Assembly (NCBI GenBank): GCA_017630395.1
Contig: JAGBVI010000001.1
Location: 310,001-374,000, forward strand
Reading direction: 5' to 3'
DNA: 64,000 nt
Origin: Paludibacteraceae bacterium
Lineage (GTDB): Bacteria; Bacteroidota; Bacteroidia; Bacteroidales; Paludibacteraceae
How positions within the stretch are numbered: the first letter of the stretch is position 1; the number at the start of each line of letters is the position of its first letter. A program made the translations under genes and the position numbers. Below, one piece after another: positions 1-12,742 of this stretch. The notes under the pieces are model-generated. The model did no database searches. It was not told the origin of the DNA and saw only the letters and a program-made list of their open reading frames with translations.

Positions 1-3000
1 AAATGCAATCATTAAACATACCATTTACTTGTTCAATTGAGGTCATTCTTGCACTAAAATTACTAAGTTTCTTACAACCCTTGAACATGTGAGAACCATC
101 TCTGAGAGAGTCCATATTAGAACTGAATGTAGTAAGATTATAACAACCAGCAAACATTGACTTAGCACTCTCCATGAATGGCATTGTACAACCAATCTTG
201 GTTACATTTTGGTTTCTGAACATCTGATTTGCATTTTTAACCTTCCAAAGACGAGCGGTTAATACTTCACCATTATCACTATATCTTATATAGTTCTTCG
301 CGTTATCAATAACTTTGATATTTGAAACAGAAACATTAAAATTATCATTAGAAATGTTACCCCCAAATGTAAGTGTTCCTGTTACTATAATTGATGAGTT
401 TTCACTCTTTAATTCAAAGTCTTTTGTAAACCCTGTTACACTACCATTTTCATAATTTATGTAGATTTCAAAACTTTCTCCATCCAAGCCATATATCTAG
501 GTTGAATTATAGTAAAGTTCGGAAGTATCTATATTCATAGTAATACCGTTATTTTCTGGTGTTAATCTAAGCACTTCATCTGTACTAATAGTAATAGAAC
601 CTACAATGTTTTGTTCCGTAAATGTATAAACACCAACAGGAATAGGTTTCAAATATACAGTCTGAGTGCCAGTATTTGTTAATTCACCAGAAAGATTACC
701 GCCTTGTGTATAATCACTAAGATTTAAATTATATGTAAGTTTTGCAATAGTAGTTCCGTTGATTGTTTTTTCATATACAACCTTTTCATCATTTATACTA
801 TAACCGTTCATTGCAACAGAGCCATCGAGAACCAACCCAAGATTAATTCCATTTAACTACGCTGAACCATTTGGTACAAATGTCACTTCTTTACCAAGGT
901 AAATCTAAACATTAGAAAGGGTTAAATTAGTATTATTACCAACGGAATCACAATCAATGACAATATTACCCAGTTTAATAGGTGTAAACTTAATAGAATT
1001 TTCATTTATCTGATTGTGACCAAAAATTGTGATTTCTTTTTCTTCTGAATCATATTCACCATTGACATCAAAAATTGAAGTTACAACAAGTGCAGGTACT
1101 TCTTCACCCTTATTGTCAGTTGTCATATCATCACTATGATACAAGAATTGAGTTGGTGTATAATCTGAATAACTTTCACCATTTTCAGAAGTCGTAATTT
1201 TCTATATTTTTATAGTTCTATCCTTTGTGTTAAATGTTGCACAACCGACCAAATCTTCACTTTTACATGTTAATGTGATTTTTGATGTATTATCACCAAA
1301 TGATATGTTATTGCCTGACATTACAATTCTTGGAGCAATACCAACTTTTCCGTTGTTTGGGTAATTTGCACCTTCGATTTTGGAAGAACTGACTTCCGCA
1401 CCACCTTGTATTGTATAACTTGTAGTATTATTAAAATCACTGTTATCGGTAATTAAATCCTTTGCAGAAATTGAAACAGTAAAAATGTCAGAGTTTATGT
1501 TTCCATTTTCACCAGAAGTATCACCAATTATTTGTCCGTTTACTGCAATTCCAACAAGACCAAACTCATCACTCATCGTAGATGTAAACGCATCGGACTA
1601 AAATGTTCTATCAACATCTACTGTCACTTCTGTTGTTTGTGATATATCAGAAGTATTGACAATAAGACCGTTAATTGTATAATCTCCCTAACTACTATAA
1701 TTTACATTTGCAGTGGATATTTTTGCTGGTGCAGCCCAGAAATCGACACCAAAAGCAAATGTCGTTGAAGCACCACTTGAAACATACTCATTATTCTCAG
1801 AATTACTAAGACTTGTAATTATTAAGTTTTTTTCTATTTTCTTTGGTACTACTGTCAAATTAACAGTATTTTGTTTTATTTCGGAAGTTATTTCTTCACA
1901 TATATAATTGTCATCCAATTTGGTAACATCTCCACCAACATGCACATCACAGCTCAACGCATAATAAGGAGAATCTTCGTGACTACGGAAATCAAAACTT
2001 GTTGTTGAATCTAATTTTCCAGAGTCATCATAATCATTATACAATGATACAATTTTCGTCAAATCGTAATCACTTAATTTATCACCATTTTTAATTTTAT
2101 TAAAATAGACACCATTAATCGAAAGTTTATCATGTTGTTCTACCTATGACTCGTTTGATAATTGTGCAGACAAGCTCAAATAGCCACCATAAATTGAAAT
2201 TTTGGACGATTCGTGCAAATCTTTTATCCCAAAATCTGTACTCAATTTATAATAATTACCAGTCGTTACCTCATTTGTACCTTTTTGCAATCCAGCATAC
2301 TCTGAATAATTTGTTCTGTCTGTTATTTGTATTTTTGTTTCGTCGTTGGCATTGAACGAAAATTCACCATAAACATCATTGATAGTGGGAACAAATGGTT
2401 TTTCATTTTCGTTTTCGTTTCCTTTATCGTCATCGTTTGGGATAATCTTTACTTCAAAGATGTCTTTTTTCATTGGGTTTCCATCGTCTTCATTTTCGTC
2501 TCTATAAAACTTAAATGATTCTGTACGATAAAAATCATTTTTACTCATTTTAATTTTTACATCAACTGGTTTTGCAATTTCATGTTGGCGACCAAACTCA
2601 TCAACATCATCAATCGTCATTTCAACGCTGGTTGTTTTCAATGGGACTCCGCTAGGTGAATTCGTAGTATCGAATTTCATAGCATTTTCACCAATTTCAT
2701 TATTCAAAACACCATTTATCGTAATTTCGTCAACATTAAGCGTAACGCCATAAAGTCTAGGATTTATTACTTTAAGAAGTCCGTGAAATTCTTCGTCTTT
2801 AATGCCATGACTTGTCAAATTAGCACTTTTCTTTTCACCACTAATTGAAACGCCACCAGATTTCCCAACTAATACTTCATCAACGATTTTCTCATTTGAT
2901 AAGAAGTTTGAAATGTTTTTACGAACATCATATCTATTATCAATAAATGTGACTTTTGGTGTTTTTGGTGTGCATATAATTTTTTCGTTATCATCCGTTG

Positions 3001-6000
3001 CAACAGCAGTGAATAGTACATCAACCTCCTTTTCAAATTCAACAATCTGACCATTCTTGTGATATGAGCAATACAACACTATTGTTTCTTCACCCGAAAC
3101 ATTTTCATCAAGTATAATTTCATTCTTACCAGTATCACTGCCCTTCACATAAAGATGTATTTCATTTTGAGGAATTTGAATTGAGTATACGCTTAATTCA
3201 AAATCAGACAGATTAACTTTTACGCTCGTACTCTTTTCGTCGTTTGTGAGAATTCCACTAAAATCCAATGCAAAGTGACCAGATATATGAGAATTGTTTT
3301 CATCCCAAACAATATTACTGATTGTTTTTTTGAATGCCCTTTCAATAACGATAAGATTCACATCTATTGTGTCAAAATCTACATTTATTTCAAATCCTTT
3401 GCTTGATTGCTCTCGCAATGATAATTTTGGCTAAGGAAGTTTGAAAGAAACTTCATAATTGACATCTCCATCTATATCAGATTCTTCACTTATGTTTTTA
3501 ACATCTTGATATTTGTATGTAAAAAATCCATCAAAGTTCTCATCCTAATCTAATTCTGCAATATAAATGTTACCATTTTTGGTCATCTTATACTTAACAG
3601 GAAGTACGACATCGTGCTCAGTAAGAGAAATCATGTATTCATTGCTTACACCACCTCGTTTTGTTGAATATCTAACCTTTGGAGAAATGGTATAAATTAA
3701 TTCCACTATTTCCCCATTCTCATCAGGTACGAAACCTATACCGTTTACTTTAACATCACATTCGGCACGATATCTATTATTGTCTAGTATTTGTTCCTTG
3801 GACTTCAATGTTTTGCTTCCACCGACAATATCGTACTTACAAATAATTTTTTCAAGTAATTGTAAATCGATTTCGCTAAGTTCACAATTTTCATTAATTG
3901 TGAACCAATAATCACGAGTTACTTCATCATCAAGAGAATAATACTTATTTTTTCCCTCAATATCACCGTTATCAAAGTTTTTCTTGGAGAAATAATGTTT
4001 CAAATAATTATCATTTGAACTTGACCTTCTCTTAGGAGTTAAAGTACGAAGTTTAGTTTCGCCAAATTCAGTAACATAAATGTAATAGTTACCAATGTTA
4101 TCTGTCACATAATTTAATTTATCGGTCGGTGCATCTGCGTGAGAATCCGCATTGACGGTGAAATCAAGATGAATATTAAACGAATCATTTTCACCCATTT
4201 TAACCGCCCCTTTACTTGTAACTATTTGTGCAAAATCCGAATTTGCACCAGCCACGAACTTACATTTCAAATCCGTAACTCTATCACTTACAAAGACAGA
4301 GCTTCCATTTTCCCTTACCGTTATGTATGATATTAAAGATTCATCTTTAATTGTAATGTTACCAAATGTTCTGACAAGAACGCCACTTGGTTGTATAGAA
4401 TTGTTTTCTGCTTTAATCTGAATGTTTTTATCAAGTAATACATTACCACTTACTGTGAGAATGATATTAAAATCATCTTCATTTATCAAATCAACAGAAT
4501 CACCTCTATTCCAAGCGTTGAAGGAATACTCATAATTCTTTTCACCTTTATCAGAATAAGAATAAATGTTACCAAAATTATCAACTGAAATCTCAACGGA
4601 TTGATTGATTGGTTTCGATACCTTCCAAATAACATCACTATCTGCAAACTTAGCTTCATTTGTCGTATAACTACCATTGACAATCATTTTATAAATGCCA
4701 TTGGAAAGCTAAATCAAATCACATGAATCGATTTTAATTTCTGATGGGATTTCATAGTAAGTGTAAGTGATATTCTAATCCGTAGTATAATTTTTTACAC
4801 TATATTCATAATTTTCATCAATCTTATCATTTGTATAAAGTTTTACTAACAAATCATTATCAACAACATATGGTTGCTTATACTCGTAACTAGTGGAAAA
4901 TGCCTTGTAGTCGTAATAGAATTTTATAAGACCATAACCTGCACCATCTTCGCCTGTACCGCATTCAATCTTCCACTCTGGGTTAGAGATATTCCCCCAT
5001 AAAGATATTTTAATCCAAGTATAATCATCTAATTTATAAGTTCCTTTATAGAACTTATTGAGAGAATTGTTGCAAGCTGCATTTCCATGAGTACAACTAT
5101 CATTGCAGAATCCGTATACATTGTTATAACTACCTTTTAAGTATACCACACCAGAGTTAATGGGGGATTCTGCAGAACTTGGTAAATTTTCTGAAACACT
5201 TGGGTCATAATCAGCACCATAGATTGTACCATTTTCATCAACGTAAAAGTCTAAGAAAAGTTTATCTATTTTTGAAAAAGAAATTACATAATCATTCCCA
5301 TACTTGAAATCAATTTTTCCAAGTTTTACCTCACTTCTCTTTTTACCAGAACCTTCGATGCTTGTTAATACACTTATTGGAAGTCTAAATGGCAGTGCGT
5401 TAGTTTCAAAATTGTCATCCAATTCTCCACTAGATGTGTAAATTCTACTATCAACATCAATAGTAATGGTATAATCTTCTTCGGTGGAAGAATTTTCACT
5501 TTCCTAGAAGGCATCTATGAGAAATGTTTCCTTTAATTGTCTCTTAATTACCGATGGCGAATAATAAATCTTTACTATTACATTTAATTCAGGGTTATCA
5601 ACAGTTCCTCTAAGGAAAATTGCAATTTTACTTTTTTCTGTATCAATTTTACCATACTTATCATAAAGTCTGATTTCTCTGTATACAAATTCCTCACCAT
5701 TCAGGTCACAAATATCCCTCCCATTCGCTACAAAGTTTATAGTTCTGTCAAAGTCGTAAAGGAAATCAATCTATACAATATCATCAATATAACATTCGTG
5801 TAATTTCATTTCCAATGAGTTTTCACCTTCGGAAAAAACTTTACCACGCAAACTAAAAGAACCAGTAAACTTATATTGTGTATCGGTTACATCATTGACG
5901 ATAATATCAACAGAATCAGTCTCCACATTATCATCACCGAAAGATTGTGGCATTTTATTGAAAGTTTTTTGTAAAGCGATAGTTGTACTTTCCCAGAACG

Positions 6001-8596
6001 CATCAAACTTGTTTATTCTATCTGCATAAATCTTATCCCTGTTTATAAGGTTGCCATTAGTCATCAAAATTTTCATCAAAATATCATGACTAATGCCCCA
6101 TAATTTGTCCCATTCTTTAAGTGAAGCAATTTCTTCCGTGATATTTTCATCAGGAATAAAATTACCTTGACGAATAACATTTCTTTCATTGTTCAATAAG
6201 AAGAACTCATAATATCCAGTTATTATTGAACCCCTCTTCATTTTAAGAGACTCAATTTCTGTTTTGTAAAATGCAATCTCACTATTGAGCTAATCTTTTT
6301 CGTGCGAAGTATCTGCAAACTGCAATTTATTTTCCAAATCGGATAATTCACCCTTATACTTTTCAATCAATTCGCCAATTGTATTAAAGTTTTCTGGTAA
6401 AAGTAAGTTCCATCCCCAAGAATTATTATAATCTGAAATTTTAACATTAATATAGATTGGCATACCACCAACAGTATCAATATAATCGTTCAAACAATCT
6501 CTCAAATGAACAATCTTTGATTTACCAGAAAACTTATCATATAAAATCAAATCTGTACCTATACCATCCAATTTCTCACCATTAAAATGAGTAATTTTAC
6601 CGAATGTTACATAATTATTATAATCGACTTCCGAGTTCTATATAGAGGAAACTCTAAGAACATCATCCATCTTCACACGGTCTCCAACATTTTTACCCCT
6701 GTTGTCATTTATGATTGAAATGTCCCAATCTTCAAGAGCTTGGTGTCCTATCAATTCACTATGATTCATTGATAAAAGACGAGAAAACGTCTTCAAATCA
6801 TTTATACCTTCAAGACGGGAATTTTCATACTCAACTACTTCCTCGCCCATCATTTTAAGCTATGAAATAAGATGAGACAAATAACAGGTTTTTGAGTTCG
6901 CAACATTATCTACAAAATTATTTCCTTCCGTCTACACATTTTCAACAAATGAAGTTATAAAAATTCTCAAAAGTTCTCGTGTATTTGGTGTATCAAGGAA
7001 CATGGGATGTCTCATATAGGCATCCAAAAGATTATCAACATCAACCTCACTTACATTTTCCTTTGGTATTTTAAGCTCTATAAGGCTTCGTAAAGGCTTT
7101 TGACAAATACGTATTTTTTCATTTCTGAATGAAACTGTTGGTTGCCCATCCTAAATTATTCTTCCAATAACATTAGCATCCAATGTTATATCAATATAAT
7201 TGTTCAACTGAATAGGAATTTTTTTCACCCATACGATATCTTGTCCAACAGAATCACCGAGACTCATCATGGAAGGTTCTCCATAATCTTCATTACCAGA
7301 AATATTATACTTCCAATCACCTATTTCAATAACGGTATCTTTTGGTATATAATACGAATTATCAGATGGTTTTATATCGTCATTTTCTGTGTAATGAAAA
7401 ACTGGAAAAATGTAACAATTGATATCCAATCCATTATATAAAGAACCCTCAAAATAAGGGTCAATAAACACTTTACTAAATGTGTCAAAAATTTTAATGT
7501 CACCTATCGTGTCATTGAGGAAAAAGTTCCCACTCACACCAATACGCAAAGTGTCAAGAGAAATGTTATTTCCAGTCGTCTTTACATTAAAACCTAATGG
7601 GGCAACATTAATATAGTTACCGCTTGCGCTCAATTCTCGTGTAATGTCACCAACTTCAACATCATAGAATACTGATAAAGTCGTTACATCTTCCACGAAG
7701 TCATTTCTATAATAAATGTCGGTAAATCCTCTTAAACCGCAATATATCGCATCTTGTGGCAAATTATTAATGTCATATACATTTTCAACAGCATATGTTG
7801 AAAGTATTTCGTTATAAATCGTACTCTTTGGGGAAACAACTTTAATCTTTGTATATCTGTCATCTATCGTTTTATAAGGAAGAACTTGATAAAACTTTAA
7901 ACCAATTTCATTATTTGTAGTCTTTACTAAACGATAATATAAAGCACTATAACTTGGTGAAAAAATTTCACTAGGCGTTAAATCAGACACATACACATCT
8001 GAAAGATTGTTATAGACACTTCTTTTGTTTCGTAATGTTGTCCAGTATTTCTGAATATGGAAATTAAACTGACTGTTTAAGTCAAAATACGACTTACCTT
8101 TACTAACCTCATTTTGTGACTTTTTATCATAAATTCTTTTGACAACCACATTTAGAGGAGCATCCGTCACATCGGAAATTAAACATTCAATTGTTGCGAT
8201 TTTTTCAATTTTTGAACAAGCAATTTCTTTTTTTACATTTTTTGTATCAAAAAATCGTAATTGTGTAGGTATCAATTCTTTAACGACAACATCAACACTA
8301 TATTCATTTTTAATACCAATTCTATCTGCATCAAACAACGTACAAGAGATGGTATACTTGCCTGGTTTTTTATAATGGTGTTCAACCTAAGCACCGTATA
8401 AAGATTCACCATCACCGAAATCCCACAACACACTCTTGCGATAAGGGTGTTCGTACATTTCTAAACCAATCTTGTAACCCTCATTTGAGTAAATTACACT
8501 TTCCACCTTATCTGTGTTTGGACTATTTATCTGTCCCAAAATGTTTCTAACAACAAATGGGATTTTTACTGTTGTATCATTTGTAGTATTACTCAT
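1..8596 (-). CDS. Giant baseplate/adhesin protein, at least 2865 aa, C-terminus off window
   Basis: One frame runs from ATG 8596 to the window edge without TAA or TGA, through 19 in-frame TAG codons (497, 857, 905, 1202, 1598, 1688, 2144, 3431, 3545, 4709, 4775, 5504, 5771, 6290, 6638, 6860, 6932, 7151, 8387). The start overlaps the gp6-like stop by 8 bases. Residues about 58-85 show a PKD-like signature (WDFGDG, then H-x-Y and PGKY). The long middle is beta-rich, Asn/Asp/Ser/Thr-rich, like chained Ig-like modules. The last visible ~100 residues carry MF-x-x-C repeats as in BspA/DUF285 leucine-rich repeats. Position directly after gp6 matches T4 gene 7, so a wedge protein extended into a host-binding adhesin is inferred. 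No catalytic motif was seen. Confidence 0.85.
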
Positions 8597-10391
8597 CTTC
8601 AATATCAATTAGGTTTCCAATGTTATCTAAATCGTAAAAATATGGATATACGAAACTTTCGGTTGGCATGTTTTGTTGAGTTGTTACATTATCTTCATTA
8701 ATGTATAATGGATTCCAAATAAACAAAGTCATTTTGTTTTCAATTTGACCTTGGTTATTTTTAATGTGGAAATTTGTAACACCTGGGACTGACAAAATTT
8801 GCTGAGTTATCGTGGCAAGATTTATTTCAGAACCAAGCGTTAAACTATTAAAATAGTTCTTCAACACATTGACCACCCTTTCCTTGATGAAATTCTAACT
8901 GTACTTGGATAGTCTTCCACGAACAATCACTAATCTATTTTCCAACTGATTAGCGTTCCAATCACTATCATCCATATAATAACCGAAAGTAATAGCCTTA
9001 TAAATAGGGTCTAATAACACCAAATTGTGTGTCAACCCCTTATATTCCTCAGCAGAATTTACAATTTCATGCTTTAATGTGTTGTTCAAGTAATTTGGCA
9101 CAGTTCCACCGATGATTGTGTTGACTTTCGGAACAATAAAAGCATAAACATTATTAAAGTTTGTCGTACTCATGAACTCAACTTGTGCAATGTTTAAGCG
9201 AGAATCCTCTTGCGGTGAACTCAAACCAATGTCAAAGAAGTATTTGAGGAAATTGTTTACATAATAATCATTATTACTGACATGAACATCCTTTACATAC
9301 TGTGAAAAATTTTTCTTAATGAATGTTTTATAATCACTTAACGTAAAAAGACGATTCTGTGAAGCAAATGCTCGTGGAGCATTAACTCGTATACTTTCAA
9401 TACTTTCAGGGTATGAGATAGAAGTACCGCCACCAGTATTCTTCACTCTTGTGTAATCATATAATGTTTTCGTAGTAGCTGTAAGAGAATTACTACCCTT
9501 GATTGAAGACCACATGCCGCTGCTGTACTACGAAGGTTTTACATCCTATACAACATCATCACCGAGTATCGCCTCCTCACCGCTGGACAATAGATAAAAT
9601 ATAACAATTCTTGCACCTTTTGCGAACTTTTTACCATTAATTCCATTACCGAATTTGAACTCATAGTTCATATCTTCATTGAATCGTCGTTCGTATACTG
9701 CATCTAATGAACCATGAAGATATAAAGAAGTCGTTTCAACATATTCTTTCCAATCATTATTTCCATATTCATCAACATAAACAACGAAAAAATTATCTGT
9801 AATGAATCGTTTACTATTATTGATGAAGTTATCGTTTATGATAAAAGTTTCAAATTCATCACCAGTTGCTTCAAAGGTTGTGGATTCGTGCATTTCACCT
9901 TCAAATAAAATGGTATCAATTTCAATAGGTTTATTATCCGTTTTGATGTCTTTTAACGGATAAAGGATTTCATTCTTCAAATAATAATTACTATTATATG
10001 ATACTTTTGTAAAACGAGGTATCGTAATGTATTGTGTATCTTTAATATCCAATTTATTGACATCAATAGTAAAACGAACAGGAAGCATTGATGTCTGCTT
10101 TCCAATAGGTTTATAATTCAAAATATTGACAAGTTTTGACATGTTTTCATACAAACTTGTCGTAGTAAAAGATGCTTCTGCTGTGTTCAAAGAAAAATGA
10201 AACAAAATCTACTAAGAAATCAATGAAATAATATCAATCAGAGCATTCATGTTCGAACCCATGTAAGAACATCCACTGAATACTGGGTTATCTGATTTAC
10301 TTAACTCACTTATAATATAGCTCTTTACATCTGCTGCATTGAATAGCGAATAGGAATCCAATATCTTTGTTGAAGAAATACCGCTTGACAT
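8589..10391 (-). CDS. Baseplate wedge protein, T4 gp6-like (baseplate J family)
   Basis: 600 aa with in-frame TAG at 8895, 9528, 9546, 10209 and 10212 (the last two adjacent). Two family hallmarks are visible: FGNGINGKKFAKGARIVIFY, the FGxGxxG...G..I.I.Y strand of gp6/gpJ proteins, and a downstream block reading SIRVNAPRAFASQNR then T-x-x-DY, the conserved core of gp6. In T4, gp6 dimers form the wedge ring that drives baseplate opening. It follows the gp25-like gene by 19 bases and overlaps the giant gene by 8, the same order (25, 6, 7) as T4. Start chosen at ATG 10391, the first ATG after an in-frame TAA at 10401. Confidence 0.88.
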
Positions 10392-10410
10392 CTTTGTTAT
10401 TTATCATTTC

Positions 10411-10935
10411 TTATCGTTGAAGAGCAAAACCATCTACATTCAAAATCGATGACATCTAAAATGATTCTTCTGAAACACTAGGTATTGCAATATTCATTAT
10501 TATATGATAACATTCATTCTCAACATCAGACTTAACCTCAATACCGTTGACTATAACTCTGGGTTCATATAGAGGAAAAAATTGAAGAATATCATAACCC
10601 AAAAACCATGCAGTAACCTAATTGATAGGCTCAAACATGTAACGAGATAAATTGAAATCAATTTCAGGATTTAATAAGCGTGAACAACTTTGAGTATTGA
10701 ATAAATTTCTCAATGAGTTCATCACAGATTCTTCATTTTTGATTCTTTGTAAATCAGAACTCACTTTTTGAGAATTAAAGGAAGAATCTTTATATTCGCC
10801 TACCTCAAAATCTAATCGCACATCACCCCACAGGTCTTTCTTTGTTGTAGTCGTATTCAATGTGATATTTGAATCAACTGCACTTTTCAATTTATTCTAT
10901 GAACTATAATAACGATTTAGATTGATATTTGCCAT
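10411..10935 (-). CDS. Baseplate wedge protein, T4 gp25-like
   Basis: 174 aa with TAG codons at 10456, 10618 and 10897. The sequence follows the gp25/IraD-type fold pattern: SVMNSLRNLFNT, then a short loop, RYMFEPI, a hydrophobic helix, and YEPRVIVNGIEV leading into a final beta strand. T4 gp25 anchors the wedge to the inner tube and sheath and is needed for assembly. Start ATG 10935 lies six bases from a TAAATA element (plus-strand 10942-10947) and is divergent from the gene at 10968. It heads the leftward wedge operon with the gp6-like and giant genes. Confidence 0.8.
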
Positions 10936-10967
10936 CGTATGTATTTAATTCAAACTAAATAATGTAT
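10936..10967. promoter_or_regulatory. Divergent late-type elements between gp25-like and 10968 genes
   Basis: TAAATA sits on the plus strand at 10956-10961 with six bases to ATG 10968, and on the minus strand (plus 10942-10947) with six bases to ATG 10935. The match to the T4 late promoter core TATAAATA and the presence of a gp55-like gene support late promoters. The very short leader also allows an AT-rich ribosome-binding element instead. Confidence 0.5.
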
Positions 10968-11753
10968 ATGTCTAAGTTTGAACATTCTTTTGATACAATT
11001 TACGAAGCACTTATCACTCGTTATACAGCAGGTTGTTTCTCTGCTGGGGACGTGGTAAAGTTTGATACTAAACAAATTCAAAAACATTCCGCATATCAAA
11101 GTTTAACTAAGTCACTCAAAACTCGTCTCGATGATATGATGCGCTCATCGGATTCAAACGAGACGGTTATTGTTGTAACAGATGTTGCCCTTGGTTATGA
11201 TAATCCAAAATCTTACACCCCTGCAACATTAACTATTGCTTACTCTCATGGTGGAGGTCGTTGGGTAGAACCAATTACAATCCCTGGTGCGCTTGCTGAA
11301 TTTATGGATGTTGTAGAACCTGGCGTAAATCTTGTTGATAAAATCCCATCTGTTTCTAAAATTACATATCCTGTTGAAACCCAAGCTCATGAAATTGACC
11401 TTAAAGAACTTGAAAAGAATCGTACCAAGGGTCATGCTTCTTCAACGCTTCATGGGGAATCTTACGAAAGAAATGAGTACGGTACTGGAGAGTATACGTT
11501 TCAAGTCGGAGAAAAATATCAAGCAGACTGGGGCAAAAAGCACATTTTTGAGGTAACTAAAAGAACAGAAACGCATGTAGTTCTTAAACCAGTTTCTCTT
11601 GACCCAGATTCGCTCGAAGGCATGATTCACGATAAGCCCATTAGACGCAAAATTGAAAAGTCCTATATGCCTCAGCATCGTGAATATTGTGAATCTGCTA
11701 AAATTTCAGCTCACGCTGGATACATTTACGCAGACCATCCTTATAAGGGATGA
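10968..11753 (+). CDS. Conserved-looking protein of unknown function, 261 aa
   Basis: Rightward ORF ending in TGA at 11751. An upstream ATG at 10962 overlaps the TAAATA element, so ATG 10968 is preferred. The protein is soluble and mixed alpha/beta, with no membrane segment or known catalytic motif recognised. It has no in-frame TAG, unlike the flanking wedge genes, and ends at a strong bidirectional terminator shared with the convergent DUF1353 gene. Late promoter context suggests a virion or maturation role, but function is not identified. Confidence 0.75.
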   Translation: MSKFEHSFDTIYEALITRYTAGCFSAGDVVKFDTKQIQKHSAYQSLTKSLKTRLDDMMRSSDSNETVIVVTDVALGYDNPKSYTPATLTIAYSHGGGRWVEPITIPGALAEFMDVVEPGVNLVDKIPSVSKITYPVETQAHEIDLKELEKNRTKGHASSTLHGESYERNEYGTGEYTFQVGEKYQADWGKKHIFEVTKRTETHVVLKPVSLDPDSLEGMIHDKPIRRKIEKSYMPQHREYCESAKISAHAGYIYADHPYKG

Positions 11754-11776
11754 TAAAATAAAAATGTGATTATAAA

Positions 11777-11801
11777 AGGCGTAACCAAAAAGGTTACGCC
11801 T
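11777..11801. terminator. Bidirectional terminator hairpin
   Basis: Perfect 10-bp stem, AGGCGTAACC (11777-11786) with GGTTACGCCT (11792-11801), and a five-A loop between two convergent genes. The TAA of the DUF1353 gene (11794-11796) lies inside the stem. Confidence 0.9.
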
Positions 11802-12270
11802 AATTTATTTGCAATGTATAGTAATCATTATTACCAAACTTCCAAGGTATTCCTACTGTTGTCAAACCCCAAAAGTATAAATGAGGGAATAACCAACTCT
11901 TTATAAACCCTTGTCCCTTATACAACTTCAATAAGTGTCTCATCATTATCTTGTCTGCCAAGAATAAGCTGAAAGGTACTTCAATGTCTTGAGGATTTTT
12001 ATAAGCATTATAAAGAACATCATGTAAAAGGGATGCTTCCATAGTCTGTTCATCTTCGTAGTATTCGCCTATAACAGTTGAACCATCCCACATGTAGCCT
12101 TCCTTGACTGTTACAACATTATTATCACAAATGGCAACTACTTCCTCTGTTTTAGGGTCAAGTAGTTGCCATCTACCAAGGTCATATTCAAGGTTGAAAG
12201 TCATTTCTTCGTTAAGGATGAACTTGAAGTCGTACTCACTTGAAAAGATAATGTACTTTACCTTAAACAT
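11794..12270 (-). CDS. DUF1353-family phage protein
   Basis: 158 aa. The family signature is visible: GYMWDGSTV followed about 15 residues later by ASLLHDVLYNA, matching the G-F-x-x-D-G-S...LLHD-x-LY pattern of DUF1353. DUF1353 proteins are common in phages and often sit near tail or lysis genes; their activity is not established. An in-frame TAG at 11800 adds Gln-Ala before the true TAA at 11794, inside the terminator stem. The gene is 11 bases downstream of the DUF4376-like gene and is likely co-transcribed with it. Confidence 0.8.
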
Positions 12271-12281
12271 GATTTACCTCC

Positions 12282-12722
12282 TTACTTTGTATAAGGGTCA
12301 GCCCAAATTGCAGTTTGTGCTTCGCCACTTTTTCTAAGAGCTTCACGGAGTTGTGCTCTCGTTACCATCTTAATAGTATTATCTGCAAGAACCCATTGAA
12401 CCTTTTCGCCTAAGTCAAGAGCAATAATAGAACGAGCCATTCTGTCCTGTGATACTTCGTCACCATCAAACATCATGCCATCTACTTCTACTACAATACG
12501 CTTAACGTAATCTTCACGCTAAGCCTTAGCAGTAAGCAACTGTTTCATTGCAACTTCTTCATCAGAGAACTTGGGAGCTGTACCTTTACGATACCAACCA
12601 CCCTTTTCAGATTCTTCAACGTCTGCTTCAATGAAACCCAATTTCTTTAAGAACTTGGTGTTAGAGCCATCGTTCATTTCAATGACTCTATCACCATCAA
12701 ACTTTACCCACTTCTTCATCAT
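12282..12722 (-). CDS. DUF4376-like tail-associated protein
   Basis: 146 aa, with one in-frame TAG at 12519. The C-terminal half follows the DUF4376 pattern: DGDEVSQDRMARSI, then WVLADNTIKMVTRAQL and a final AxxxQxxxW. In other phages this domain sits at the end of tail-fibre or fibre-assembly proteins, so a role with the adjacent adhesins is inferred. Start is ATG 12722 or the next codon, ATG 12719; the TAAATA element at plus 12727-12732 lies just upstream. It follows the adhesin gene at 12743-15262 in the same direction. Confidence 0.7.
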
Positions 12723-12742
12723 TAATTATTTAACTAAGGTCA

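Noticed and set aside
1-8596. A dozen separate small genes or a decayed pseudogene
   Set aside because: All pieces are in one frame, divided only by TAG, with no TAA or TGA in 8.6 kb; the same pattern holds in clearly intact genes such as the portal.
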